Assembly: GCF_030247185.1 (NCBI RefSeq)
Contig: NC_080572.1
Location: 153,000,365 to 153,064,364 of the forward strand
Origin: Malaya genurostris
Taxonomy: Eukaryota; Arthropoda; Insecta; Diptera; Culicidae
Direction of reading: 5' to 3'
DNA: 64,000 nucleotides
Below, piece after piece: positions 21,878 through 32,429 of this stretch (its first letter is position 1; every line of letters starts with the position of its first letter). The translations under genes were made by a program, and so were the position numbers. The notes beneath the pieces are model-generated. The model ran no database searches and had not been told where the DNA came from. It saw nothing but the letters and a program-made list of their open reading frames with translations.

Positions 21878-22639
21878 TAAGTAAAATGCAGTGGCAGCAC
21901 CATGAGCTATCTAAAATGATCAAAGATTAATTTAGCGAAGAGATCGAAATGGCGAAAGCATCAAAAGATACAACCATATTAGCTTTTGATTTGCAAAAAG
22001 CATTACCAACTCCGATGCTAACGACTGGAGAAGTTTTCTCCAAACGTCAGCTTTGGACGTACATTCTGTGCATCGTAGACGAGGTCAATAGAAAGGGTGA
22101 GGTGGTCATAAATTCGCATAAAAAAAACAAGTTTTAATACAATAAAAACGTATTTTTTTGAATTTCTATAGATAATTAAATAGATGTAATTTTTTTTAAT
22201 TTTTATTGCGTTCATGTACTGTTTGTCAGAGAATGTAGCATCCATAAGCGGACAAGAAATTGGATCTTGTCTTTTACAATACCTACAGGATCACATCGCA
22301 AAATCCATAAAACTTATTGTTTTATATTCGGATTCTTGTGGTGGACAAAACCGAAATACAAAATTGACGTTGCTTTGACAGCATTTCCTTTCACGAAGTA
22401 AAGTTGAGTCGATCGAGCAAAGCTGTTTTTTTCTGGTCACAGCTACAACAGTTTTGAGAGACAATTTGCGATAATCGAAAATGCGTCTAAACATTATGAT
22501 AAAACTGAAACACCAGACAGCTGGATAAAAGAGATAAAAACTACAAGGATCAGCCCCATAGGGTTGTTCGAGCCATTGATGTGGAACAAGGCAACCAAAA
22601 TTTCTAATGATAATCTATAATCAAACAGTTTAATCAATC

Positions 22640-23035
22640 GTCACACTTTTGAATCCGATGTGCCGAGCTTTCTGAGGAACCAACATCGAACATTGTTTGT
22701 CTTGATTCGTATTTCGACGAAATTACACCAATATCCCAAATGTATGCAATTATATCTTTGTATATCCTTGCGATACGGATTTTGATATTTAAGCTTCTCT
22801 TCGCCGAACTTGTTCTTTGAAGTTTTGTATGCAAGCAGTTATTTTTCAATAATTTCACTTCTATTTATTGCTTCGCGTGCTTCCAACAGTTTCGCTTTCG
22901 CATCGATTGACCAATCAGAGCGATGCTTTCCCATTGATATATCGCTTACTCCTTCAAAACCGTCGTATATGGCAGGGAAATCCGGTATGCCGGAGATTTT
23001 TAGCAGACAAAATAGGACACTGCTCGCTACTAATC
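22640..23035 (-). other. Unidentified minus-strand coding-like stretch
   Basis: One minus-strand frame reads GIPDFPAIYDGFEGVSDISM, GKHRSDWSIDAKAKLLEA, one stop, then LLAYKTSKNKFGEEKLKY and YRKDIQRYNCIHLGYW, giving about 125 codons with a single stop. Composition looks protein-like, yet it lies in opposite orientation inside the transposase gene. It may be a nested insert. No family recognised. Confidence 0.35.
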
Positions 23036-23765
23036 AAAATTTCAAACATTTATAATTGAAAATACGTTTAGAAATATTTCCAATCAAATAATGAAATAAT
23101 ACTAATAATTGATACAAAATACACTGAGCTGTAAGTGCTTGAAACCTGAAAAATTTTTCGTGTATTTTTCCTTGAGTTTTTGATTTGCACCCCTATATAG
23201 AAAATAAAGATGTGTTCCTCATTAAAAATGGTAAAACGAACGATTCCAAATTTATAGTAAATAAAATGCAGATGGAAAATTTTGTTTCAGTTTCTGAGTT
23301 AGGAAAACTTACAACAAACTGAAAGGTTGACGAGAGGAAAGTTTAAATAAACTGGTTGAAGACAATAAAAATGGTATACGATCGTGAACAGCCATTGCTC
23401 ATTTTTGCTTACGATGACGAAAATAAAATTCAACGCATTAATACTAAAAAAGGGAGTCTCAGAGAATTCGTTAAAAAATGGAAAATCCTATATTGTATCA
23501 ATTCGGCGAAGCAATAACCTCAGCAAAATTCAAGAATCTGCAGGTACTAATTGAAAACATTGGTGTTGGACATAGAGATTATTTTAATCTTCGAAAATCA
23601 GACGAAGATACCTTCGACTTTGGATTAGCAAGCAGCACGAGTGATAATGAATGAGTGTAATGATAACATAAAAAGTGAATAAAAATGAATTTTAATGAAA
23701 CATATACGAAATCTTTTTCATTTTATTGTAGATAAGAAAATTCCTTTAGTATTTGTAGACATTCT

Positions 23766-24300
23766 AGGTAGGGTCTAAATGAAGAAAAATATCATCATTT
23801 TTGAGAATTTTTTTCAGAGTTATCGTGCAACAAAATAAATTCAAATTTTTTGCATGATAAAAAGCATCATTCGAACAAAATTTTGTATTTTTTTCGTGGA
23901 AAAATATTGAGAAATAAGTCGGTGAAGAGGTATTTTTGAGAACGCTTCTTAAAAATCATGATTTGCGGTGTCCACTGTATCTCAGCGCAAACTTATAAGA
24001 AGTCAACAAATCAAAGCAGCATAGATAGAGTAGAAGTTTTTCTAGACCCCAACGTTTCTGTTTGATTTTTTAATTTTTTTTAAATTTTTGGTGGTTGTTC
24101 AAAGTGAAAACTACAATTTTTCACGAAAAAATTCGCCATTTTGTATCTGTAAAACCTCCCCAAAGTAACAAACAAGGAGAAGGAAAACGTTGGGGTCGGT
24201 TTTTTTATATGTAGAAAGTGTGTGCAAAATTTGAAAAAAATTGGTTCAGTTGTTTTTTGAATGACGATGGACACGACTTTCAATACCAGCTTTCGAGAAA
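23766..24300 (-). repeat. Second copy of the MITE, inverted and truncated
   Basis: Reverse complement of 21330-21870 ('gtagggtctaaatga' at 23768, 'accccaacgtttctg' at 24045, 'aaaacgttggggtc' at 24184). The far TIR is missing. It lies just after the transposase stop, so the two copies form a long inverted pair around the gene's 3' half. Confidence 0.7.
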
Positions 24301-24469
24301 AAAGCGTTCAAAGTTTTTTTGTCTATAAAATCAATGGAAACAATTTATTACTCAAGGGAGCCCGTAACGACGCTGATTTCTACCAAAATGGTAGTGAATC
24401 ACTAAATTTTGTTTGTAAATCTTACCGACTTTTGCCAAATCCGCTTAAATTTCAAGATGTTCAGTCATA

Positions 24470-24900
24470 ATTCCTTTCTCACCCGCATGTTCACGATAAA
24501 AATAAGAGCGCATAAACTATTAAGATTGAGTCTCAAAATAGTAAATAAATCTAAGATATTATTAGCATGTAACCATCAGAAACGGCATGGCACACACATA
24601 TTTCAGAAAAATTCTGTCAACGTAACAGTTTATTCATCACGAAATTTTCATAAAAAGAATTATGTTCATCATAAAACTGAATTTAAAACCTTCTTGAATT
24701 TTAAATCATTCCGAAACAGATTTGACATAGGTTTGATGCTTCACTTTGCTTCATAAATCTTATGAAAAATGGTCTACTACACTGGAATATAATCTGATAA
24801 TGGTTTTATTAGGATTTTGAGAAGTTTAAAGTTGTTATGCTATATTTATGAAGTAACACTGAAAACTATTACAAGTATTTCTTAAATTGAATATGTAACA
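24470..24900 (+). repeat. Repeat Y copy 2
   Basis: Direct relative of 17800-18240, 6.7 kb away. Noncoding; an open frame at 24409-24756 within it has no family. Confidence 0.5.
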
Positions 24901-27900
24901 TGGTACGTGTTCTGCTTCAATTTACTCACACTGAAAGACATGATTCGCTGTTCTCTCTATTGATACCCAAAACAAGATTCTATCTAAACAATTTGAAAAC
25001 AAGTTTTTTTTTCATCGCAGAACAAGACGAAGTAATAAGAAGATTTAGAGTTTCCAGAAGTGAATATAGGGGTCCAATGTTATAAACGGAATTTCGATAG
25101 GTCATCAATAAACAGGATGATTACACAATTGGTTTATTCATGTATTGGATATTATCGTTTATTATTACCACATGTGCATTCAAAATATGAATCATTATGT
25201 TTTTAAATCCATTTAAACAATAATCTTACTTGTTATTGAATAGAAAACAATTACTCAATAGTGCTGATTTTTTGTACAAATATGAATAAATTGTTTTCCT
25301 TATTTGTATTTCAAAACTTCACCAAATTCATGAATATTTCTTGGTTTGACTGCTTTATGAAAACATGCTACAAAGTATATATGTTTTATGCTGCTTGTTA
25401 GCATTTCACCGAGATTTTTTTCAAAATATGATGATGGTTGTTTATTATTTGATGCTCAGAAGAAGGAAATATTGTTTCATGAGTTCACCATCGCTCGCCA
25501 ATGGCGCTGGTAGCAGTAAACAGTGATGTGATTTTGCGCTGTACAACGATGAATGACCGTAGTACGGAAATCACCGTTGAATCATGATACTCGCGTGATA
25601 CCACCGTGATTCAGGGTGACAGACATGTGATTTCATGGTGTACAGTGATACCGATATCACATGTCTGTCATAAGCATTAACCCACATTTACATTTTCTAT
25701 TATTCATACTGTACCACGCTGCTGCATCTAAACTAAAATTCTATTACAGTAGGCATGCGAAGCAGTATCGCGTTAGAAACTTCCGCCGAAATCACCGCCG
25801 CTTGAGGTAGGTAGAAATTCTATCTTTCTAAATTTTACTGTCTCCTTGTTCGCGCTACTGTAGCACAGAAAATGTAGCTCGCTACGGTAGAAAAATGTAC
25901 TTTGCCGCTGTAGAAATAGTAGATTAGTGCGATAGAAAAATGTACTTTACCGCGGTAGTTAACAGTGGTATCGAAGAACAGTAAGCGCAGTACATTGCTT
26001 ATATTCTTAGCTATTTCAAAGATGATTTTCGCTTATTAAGAATGTTTATAAAGTAGTATTGCTAATATCATTTATTTAACCCCGGTTTTAAGCTTTTGAT
26101 CGTTGCCAGGAGGTATGATGGGTGGTTTTGCCAGAGGGTATTAATGAAGTATTTTTCTCGAATCAAACATGTTTTGAAGTAAAATTATTAAGTTGCAGAA
26201 TTATTTATGTTTTTCAAATAAAGAAATTGTGTAATCGCTGTGAGAATCAACTTTTGAATAGAGGCTTGTAGGTCCGAGAGTCTTATACCGTTTAAATCAG
26301 TTCATTTAATTCGCACAGTGACTGTGTGATTAGTTCAATAAATTATTCATGTTTTCTGGACATGTTAATTGATGGGCAAGTAAACTCAATTCGACTTTAC
26401 TGGTTCCGGAAAGTAGTGGGCGAAAGATATTTTTGAAATGGTTTGATCGATTCTCACTAATTTCGTATAAAATTGAAATACTAGTTCCGAAATGACATAT
26501 TTATACGTGTAAAATAATTTAAACCGTGATATGAACAAAATAATAAAATCAATTAGTATTTCGATCGAAATGAATGAAAAACTCACTCGGAATGGAAATA
26601 CTCGAAACTTTGCCTGTTAGAAGGTTTTGTTATTTTAAGAACAAATTAACGGATTAATGAGTGCGGTTCACAATAAAATATAATCAATAATTAAACACAG
26701 TACTAAAGAAACAAATTAGAATAGTAACTTAAACTGCCATAGTTAGATTCATTGTACTCTATTTGTACTGCCGTCAATCATATGTATTGAAAAAAGTTTT
26801 GTACTGTGTTATAACATGCAGATCATCCAAATTTATTTCCATTGGTATGATCGCTGTCTTGCTATCCTCGTCAGCTGATTGTTCATTTATATTATTTTTC
26901 CAAAGGTGTCGCATTAGAAAGAGAAAAGTTGGTGCTTCGTATATCGCGTTCTCTCTGACAGCAACCTAAGGACCACCTGAAAAGTGTTGACTTATGAACA
27001 CTACCGTTTTTTACACTTTTCAATCTGTTACGCACTAAACACAGAATTGATTCAAAATCGGTTATATAAATCGAAAGCTTCCCAAGAAACAAATGCACCT
27101 AGTGTTATAAAATATCTAGTATATTTACATGCCTAGAGCCACTTCAGTAAACTCGAAGAAAATTAAATCTCTGATACACAAATAATTTCAACTGCACTGA
27201 CTCTGTCAAACGGAAACCTTTATGGTAATTGTTAGGTTAGGTTAGGTAAAGCTAACACCCACGCTATATCTGAGAAACGCTGGAATTGCGACTTAGCCCA
27301 CAGTGGGAAATTTGGGCCACCCTCCTCTAATAACAAAAAATCGATAAAATATTGCTGACTTTTGAACAGCTCAACAATAAGATCAGTAAAAAGTATCATT
27401 TACCGATCGATCGGTAGAGCTGAGCTGAGACTCATTTCTTCATAATTTTATACTGAATTATTTATCACTCCATACTGAAGTTTGATGACATTTACATACA
27501 AATTGTAAATACACGAGATTGGTAAGCTATAGAGCATTACTGCTATTTTGGTCGGTTTGGATTAAAACCTGGTAAAATATCATCTTTGGTCCCTCAAAAT
27601 CGATTTATTTAAGTGTGCTCGAAAAAACATTAGGCTTACTGTCCAAAACATGGAAAATATTCAGATATCGAAGACTATATCTTTCTGAAATCATTATTAG
27701 CTTTTCAACTAGCCCCGGTTTTACCTACTTGACTGCACAGATAATTAACAGGAGTATTGACAAGGAAACACATCTCTCAAAAGAAACACATCTCTGTTTG
27801 TTTGTTAATTGGCGAAAACATTATAAATTTAGTGAATATTTATGCATCGTAGCTACGAGCCAATTATAAAGTACCTCAGTTTCATCCATTATAGAAGATA

Positions 27901-28045
27901 TAGTTCAGTCGTGATGAAAATAGATACGGACTAATGTTACCAAGCTATTTTTCAGCTTTATACAATAATGATTCCTCTCTAACAACTTATTGCATAGAGT
28001 TTCCACTAAAATTTATGAAGTGGAGTTGACATAATTATCCCACAC
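24900..28045. other. Long unassigned stretch
   Basis: No convincing gene, TE protein or RNA gene in 3.1 kb. Items seen: a hairpin at 25617-25670, an array of CGCTA/GTAGAAA-type short repeats at 25750-25960, and three TTAGG units at 27232-27246. Short frames (26763-26969, 27615-27869) lack any family resemblance or clear splice context. Confidence 0.4.
25617..25670. repeat. Perfect 15-bp inverted repeat
   Basis: TGACAGACATGTGAT at 25617-25631 and its exact complement at 25656-25670, 24-base loop. Adjacent text is also partly palindromic (GTGAT/ATCAC words). Could be a MITE end or a cruciform. Confidence 0.8.
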
Positions 28046-28049
28046 TATG

Positions 28050-28184
28050 TCCCGGGTCGGCGGTTCAATGCATAGGGCCAGTCGTCGTATGTTCGAGCCC
28101 CGACCTGGAAGGATTCGTAGTATCTGTTGAAACAGAAGGTCAAATTCCACTACAGGAATGTAATACCAAGGCTTTGCTTTTTTG
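28050..28184 (+). mobile_element. tRNA-derived SINE (mosquito type), internally shortened
   Basis: Contains a pol III B-box-like GTTCGAGCCC at 28091-28100 and an A-box-like region 'ggcggttcaatgcatagggc' upstream. Downstream text 'gacctggaaggattc' and 'aagaaggtcaaattcc'-like words, ending 'ccaaggctttgcttttt', are typical of a widespread mosquito SINE as I remember it. The spacing between boxes (about 25 bases) is shorter than in a tRNA, so this is a deleted SINE copy and not a tRNA gene. Confidence 0.75.
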
Positions 28185-28318
28185 AAATAATTATCAAATC
28201 ACACTCGATTTTTTCCCTGCGGAACAAGACGGGACTCAATGAAAATGAGCTTACATATCACGCCACCCATAGCGACTAGCTACCCATGCTTTACCCCGCA
28301 TCGACAGTTGGTCAAAAA

Positions 28319-28580
28319 TAACTTTGAATGCAAAAACCCGATAAATACATTTGTTTTGGAAGAACCGGTTAAGTTTTTGTCTGGTTTTTGCATTCAAAGT
28401 AATTTTTTTCGGCTCTTGCAATAAAACTACTTTTAAACGGCTTTTGCATTTCAAAGTCCGCGTCCTACTTTTGCGCTCAATGCTTTTATCCGGTTTTTGC
28501 ATTAAAAAAATACTTGAACGGGTTTTCCAAACTAAGTTGCACTTATCCGACTTTTGCTTTCAGCCGTTCAAATGAAATGT
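28319..28580 (+). repeat. Degenerate tandem array of TTTTGCATTCAAAGT units with inverted first unit
   Basis: Units at about 28383, 28440, 28493 and 28550 share GGTTTTTGCATT(C)AAAG. A perfect 18-bp inverted partner ACTTTGAATGCAAAAACC lies at 28321-28338. Spacing is about 55 bp. Noncoding. Confidence 0.65.
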
Positions 28581-29330
28581 GTATGTCTGTAGCAAAAATA
28601 TGCACTCACTTTTCTCGGAAATGGCGGAACCGATTTTCACAAAATAAGATTCAAATGAAAGGTCTCATGGTCCCATAGTTTTCTATTGCATTTTATCCAG
28701 ATCCGACTTCCGGTTTCAGAGATATAGGATGATATGCACCAAAAAAATGGAAAGAATATGCACTCACTTTTTTCAGAGATGACTGAACCGATTTTCACAA
28801 ATCTCAATTCAAATGAAAGGCCTGATGGTGCCATAGCTTGCTATTGAATTCAGATCCGACTTCGGGTTCCGGAGTTACATGGTATTATAAGAAAATTAGA
28901 GAAAAAATGTGAACTCAATTTACTCTAAAACAGCTCAACCGATTTTAACCAACTAAGATTCAAACAAAAGGTCCTATAGTTTCTTAAAAACTCCTAGAAC
29001 GTTTTTTTTCACGAACGATGGTCAAGAACAGGTACAAATCCCATAGAACTGTCTGATAAATTTATCTAGTTTGCAGAGATTGTTAGTTTGTGGGCATAAA
29101 AACTCAATTCGGTACTACGGTTCCCCCTTTGGTGGTGAAGAAAAACTCCAAATATAGAACTCTCTTCGATTTCTCAGTGATGCTTGAACCGATTTTCACA
29201 AATTTTGATTTGAATTGAAGTTCATATTATCTTTAAAGCTACTGTGAAATTTCATCCGGATTTGACTTCCGGTGCCGCAGTTACAGGGCGATGAGCGTCA
29301 AATTTTTCAAATCGCCATATAAATTGAAAA
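28580..29330 (+). repeat. Tandem array of about 160-bp repeat-M modules
   Basis: Successive units contain 'atgcactcacttttctc', 'gatgactgaaccgattttca', 'caaatgaaaggtc', 'gatccgacttccggttt'. Starts at about 28600, 28758, 28905 and 29155. The same module occurs in opposite orientation at 47800-48620, 56300-56800 and 58300-58640. Confidence 0.75.
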
Positions 29331-30215
29331 TATGTATAACATTGAAAGAAGAAGAAAACACAAAACAAATGATGCGTGCTTTGTTCTATATTGTACACGC
29401 TATGAAGAAACGATTAGGGATGTCTGATACTGGTGTGTGATATTGGTAAAAGACGGGGCTGCGGTTGATAAAAATTTTTGCTTTCTATGGTAATTGCGAC
29501 CGAAAGAATAAACGAATGTCATTGAATTCAAATTTATTTGAAAAATATATGAAATTTTCACAGCCGTTTGTGCAGTAATACCGATCCAGATCCGGTTTCG
29601 GATAAATTGGAAATGGTGATTGAAAACTGCAAAAAGAATCTCACTCGCTTTCCTTCAAGATGGCCAAATCGATTTTCACAAACTTATAGGCTCAAAGGAA
29701 AAGTCTTACAGTTTCAAATGAAAAAAAGTTCACATTTTTGTTACATACACACACAGACATTTTACGTACTCGATGAACTGATTTGGATTCTATATGAGAC
29801 TCTACCTCCCGAATCTTGTTTCAAAAGTTTTCACAACGATTGCATAGCCTTCCTATATAAGAAATGCAAACAACGGTTCAAGAATTACGTGGTGTAAGTA
29901 ATTTTGGCTACCATTATGTCGAAAATTAAATAAATAAATAAAACAGTTACATCTTCTACAATGAAATTGATTTTTTTATTCGCACATTGAAATTGTATCA
30001 GTAAGGTGTACCAGAGTTTGCTCTCACTTGACAAAGCTAGGTTACACGAGAGCACTATAAAATACTACGACACTACTTTCTGCTTCTCTCTACATAAAGG
30101 TAATAAAATTGCTGGAGTAAACGCTCAGACCCCTAGTTTTATACACCATTCGACTCAGCTCGGAGATCGGAAAATGTCGGTGTGTGTATGTATGCGTGCA
30201 CCTTTTTAAAGGTTT
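29330..30215 (+). other. Repeat-M derived and unassigned DNA
   Basis: Parts resemble repeat M (29640-29900 and 30130-30215, 'accattcgactcagctcg', GT-rich). A 109-codon frame at 29568-29897 overlies this repeat and is not considered a gene. Confidence 0.4.
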
Positions 30216-30570
30216 AGCCTCGTCTCAAAACTGCTATTGGGTTGTGAATCAAGTTCGAAGATCAAGTGGCTGTCACTTTCGGTACTGGAGATAAAATGGT
30301 ATAAGTGACATAACCGCTAAAACGCGTTTTTTCTCTCTGCGCGATTTTCTCATAAATGGCTTAGCCGATATTAACAAACTTAAGCTATTTTAAAAGCTAG
30401 CAGATCAAGTAGCAGTCACCTTCTGAAGATATACTAATAATAGTGACGTTTCTCTTCGAATGTTTTTTTGTGAGATGACTGAGCCGATTTGAACACACTT
30501 AGGCTCGTTTGATAGTTCCTATTGGACTGTGAATCAACTTCGAAGATCAAGTGGCTGTCACATTCGTATC
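30215..30570 (+). repeat. Tandem array S, left part
   Basis: Units of about 180 bp with 'ttgggttgtgaatcaagttc', 'gaagatcaagtggctgtcac', 'ataagtgacgtaacc' and 'ctcggagatggcttagccga'. The array continues at 36495-37560: the I element inserted in the middle of it. Confidence 0.7.
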
Positions 30571-30938
30571 CGAGCAGTCGTCCGCGATACACTTGTTTTT
30601 TTTTCGCTCCGTATCAGGACGGTATTAATTACAAAATCTCGAGTGCGAAGGTGTTTCCCTAGCCATGGCTAGCGGAAACATTTCTGTTGTGAGATCTTTC
30701 TTAGATCTAATAAGTGATACACACCGGCAGCAGACAGTTGTGTGCTTCAGCGTTTCTACCTGTCGCTTGAATAGCATCGGCACCCGCAGTGGTTGATTCA
30801 TCAAGGTCACGCGAGGGAAACAATCGAAGCGAACTCATCTATCGGCTCAACAAACCATACCGGTGAAGTAGTTTTTTCCTTATTTTTATCCTTCTATTTC
30901 TTACTAACCTATCTATTTGCTCTATTTATTTTGTTGTT

Positions 30939-32429
30939 GTGGGAGATATGTCTTCCGATGGGGGGAACTCCGGGGAAGATGATGATGTACCTGAAGAGGT
31001 GGAACAGTTAGATGAATACTCTTATGGTGATACATCTGACATGGACATCCCCGCAACCCCTTTGGAAAAACCACCCCTCCGTCGGAAGGTCTATCAGGAT
31101 GACGGATCGGATGGCCCGTGGGTGGTATACTTCCGGCCCATAGCTAAATCTCTTAGAGTCCTTAAAATAGCTCGAGATCTGACTAAGCACTACTCAGCAG
31201 TGAAACACATTGACAAGGTGTCCCCAAATAAACTGCGCGTTGTCGTGACTGATCTGAAACAAGCAAACGATATTGCTAGCAATGAGATCTTCACGAGGGA
31301 GTATCGCGTCTACGTACCTTCTCGGATGGTGGAGATCGACGGTGTGGTTCGCGAGGAGAGTTTAACGGTTGAAGATCTTATGAAGGATGGGATTGGCCGC
31401 TTCAAGAATGCCGATCTCCAACCAGTGAAAATATTGGAGTGCAAGCAATTGCACTCTAAATCGACACAAGATGGGAAGTACTACCCATCAGACTCTTTTC
31501 GTGTGACCTTCGCCGGTTCCGCACTTCCGAATTACGTTTTAGTGGGATGGGTTCGTCTACCTGTTCGGTTGTATGTACCGAGGGTAATGCACTGATTGAA
31601 CTGCAAAAAGGTGGGACATACGGCACCATACTGTTGTAACAAACCACGGTGTGGTAAATGTGGCGAGGGACACGGGGATGACTCATGCAGGAAAACGACC
31701 GACAAGTGTATTTACTGTGGCGAGAATCCGCACGATCTTTTTGAATGCTTCAAGTGCACACAACGCGAGGAAAAGCTCAAGCGAACCGTAAGGGAGCATT
31801 CTAAACGATCTTACGCGGAAATCCTCTAACGGGCTACTCCCCCTACCCCTAACAATCGGTTTGCTCTTTTGTCGACTGACGCTGATGCTTCTTATGACCC
31901 CGGCGTAGGACCTTCTTCTCTTCAGCTAGGAATAAATAGGAAAAGACCAATTATGTCCTCTCCTAACCTTCCTTGCAAAGGTCTAAAAATACTACATCAA
32001 AATAAAAATAAAACATTAAAGTTGAACAAAAAAAATTCCGTACAACCCAAGCCAATACCGCCTGGATTTCTAAAATACAACCAGGAATTTCCTGCGCTTC
32101 CAGGGACACCGAAAAACCCAAGTGATCCCAAAACACAACCAGAAAATCCGACAAACTCTAGATTACTAAAATTCTCTGATATCGTGGACTGGATAATAAC
32201 TGCCTTCAATATAACTGATCCTCTTAAAAGTATTCTAACGGCATTATTACCAACAGTAAGAACATTTTTAAAACAGTTGAGTGAACAATGGCCCCTCCTT
32301 GCAGCGATCGTATCTATCGATGGCTGCACTACCTACAGAAATCGAGAGTATGATCACTATACTCCAGTGGAATTGCAGAAGTATCATCCCAAAACTAGAT
32401 TCCTTCAAATTTTTGATAAATTCTCGTAA
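30939..32429 (+). pseudogene. I-element ORF1 (Gag-like nucleic-acid-binding protein), two stops
   Basis: Starts MGDMSSDGGNSGEDDDVPEE, an acidic leader; the middle resembles Gag-like proteins of I/Jockey elements (GPWVVYFRPIAKSLRVLKIA, RVYVPSRMVEIDGV). TGA at 31593-31595 interrupts exactly where the first Cys of knuckle 1 should be ([C]LNCKKVGHTAPYC). Knuckle 2 is CGKCGEGHGDDSC, knuckle 3 CIYCGENPHDLFEC. TAA at 31827-31829 is the second stop; the same frame continues, Pro-rich, to 32429. The protein would coat element RNA. Both stops are single-base changes. Confidence 0.85.

Larger units (their letters stand above)
20700..23660 (+). pseudogene. DDE-type transposase-like gene, broken, interrupted by a MITE
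   Basis: Plus-strand blocks in order: 20780 HQAYESHYGRSSSLKKIF; 20910 IFRKIVNEDFNLMFKLHHTD; 20985 CDSFDVSLKDPHKSPDERT; then, after the insert, 21930 EEIEMAKASKDTTILAFDLQ and KALPTPMLTTGEVF, KRQLWTYILCIVDEV; 22305 KLIVLYSDSCGGQNRNTK; 22440 SGHSYNSFERQFAIIENASK; 23385 PLLIFAYDDENKIQRI; 23490 ILYQFGEAITSAKFKNLQVL to a stop near 23655. This matches a protein family repeated in insect and cnidarian genomes with the SDSCGGQNRN box and a FDLQ..LPTP box, probably a cut-and-paste transposase. I cannot name the superfamily. Several stops and frameshifts; dead. Confidence 0.7.

Noticed and set aside
27232..27246. Interstitial telomeric (TTAGG) repeat
   Set aside because: Only three units in unrelated DNA, and mosquitoes are not thought to use TTAGG telomeres; chance or repeat-derived.
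28050..28184. tRNA gene
   Set aside because: There is a B box, but the A-to-B spacing is too short and the sequence has no cloverleaf; the downstream part is SINE body.
29568..29897. 109-codon plus-strand frame as a gene
   Set aside because: It overlies repeat-M modules found elsewhere in noncoding contexts.
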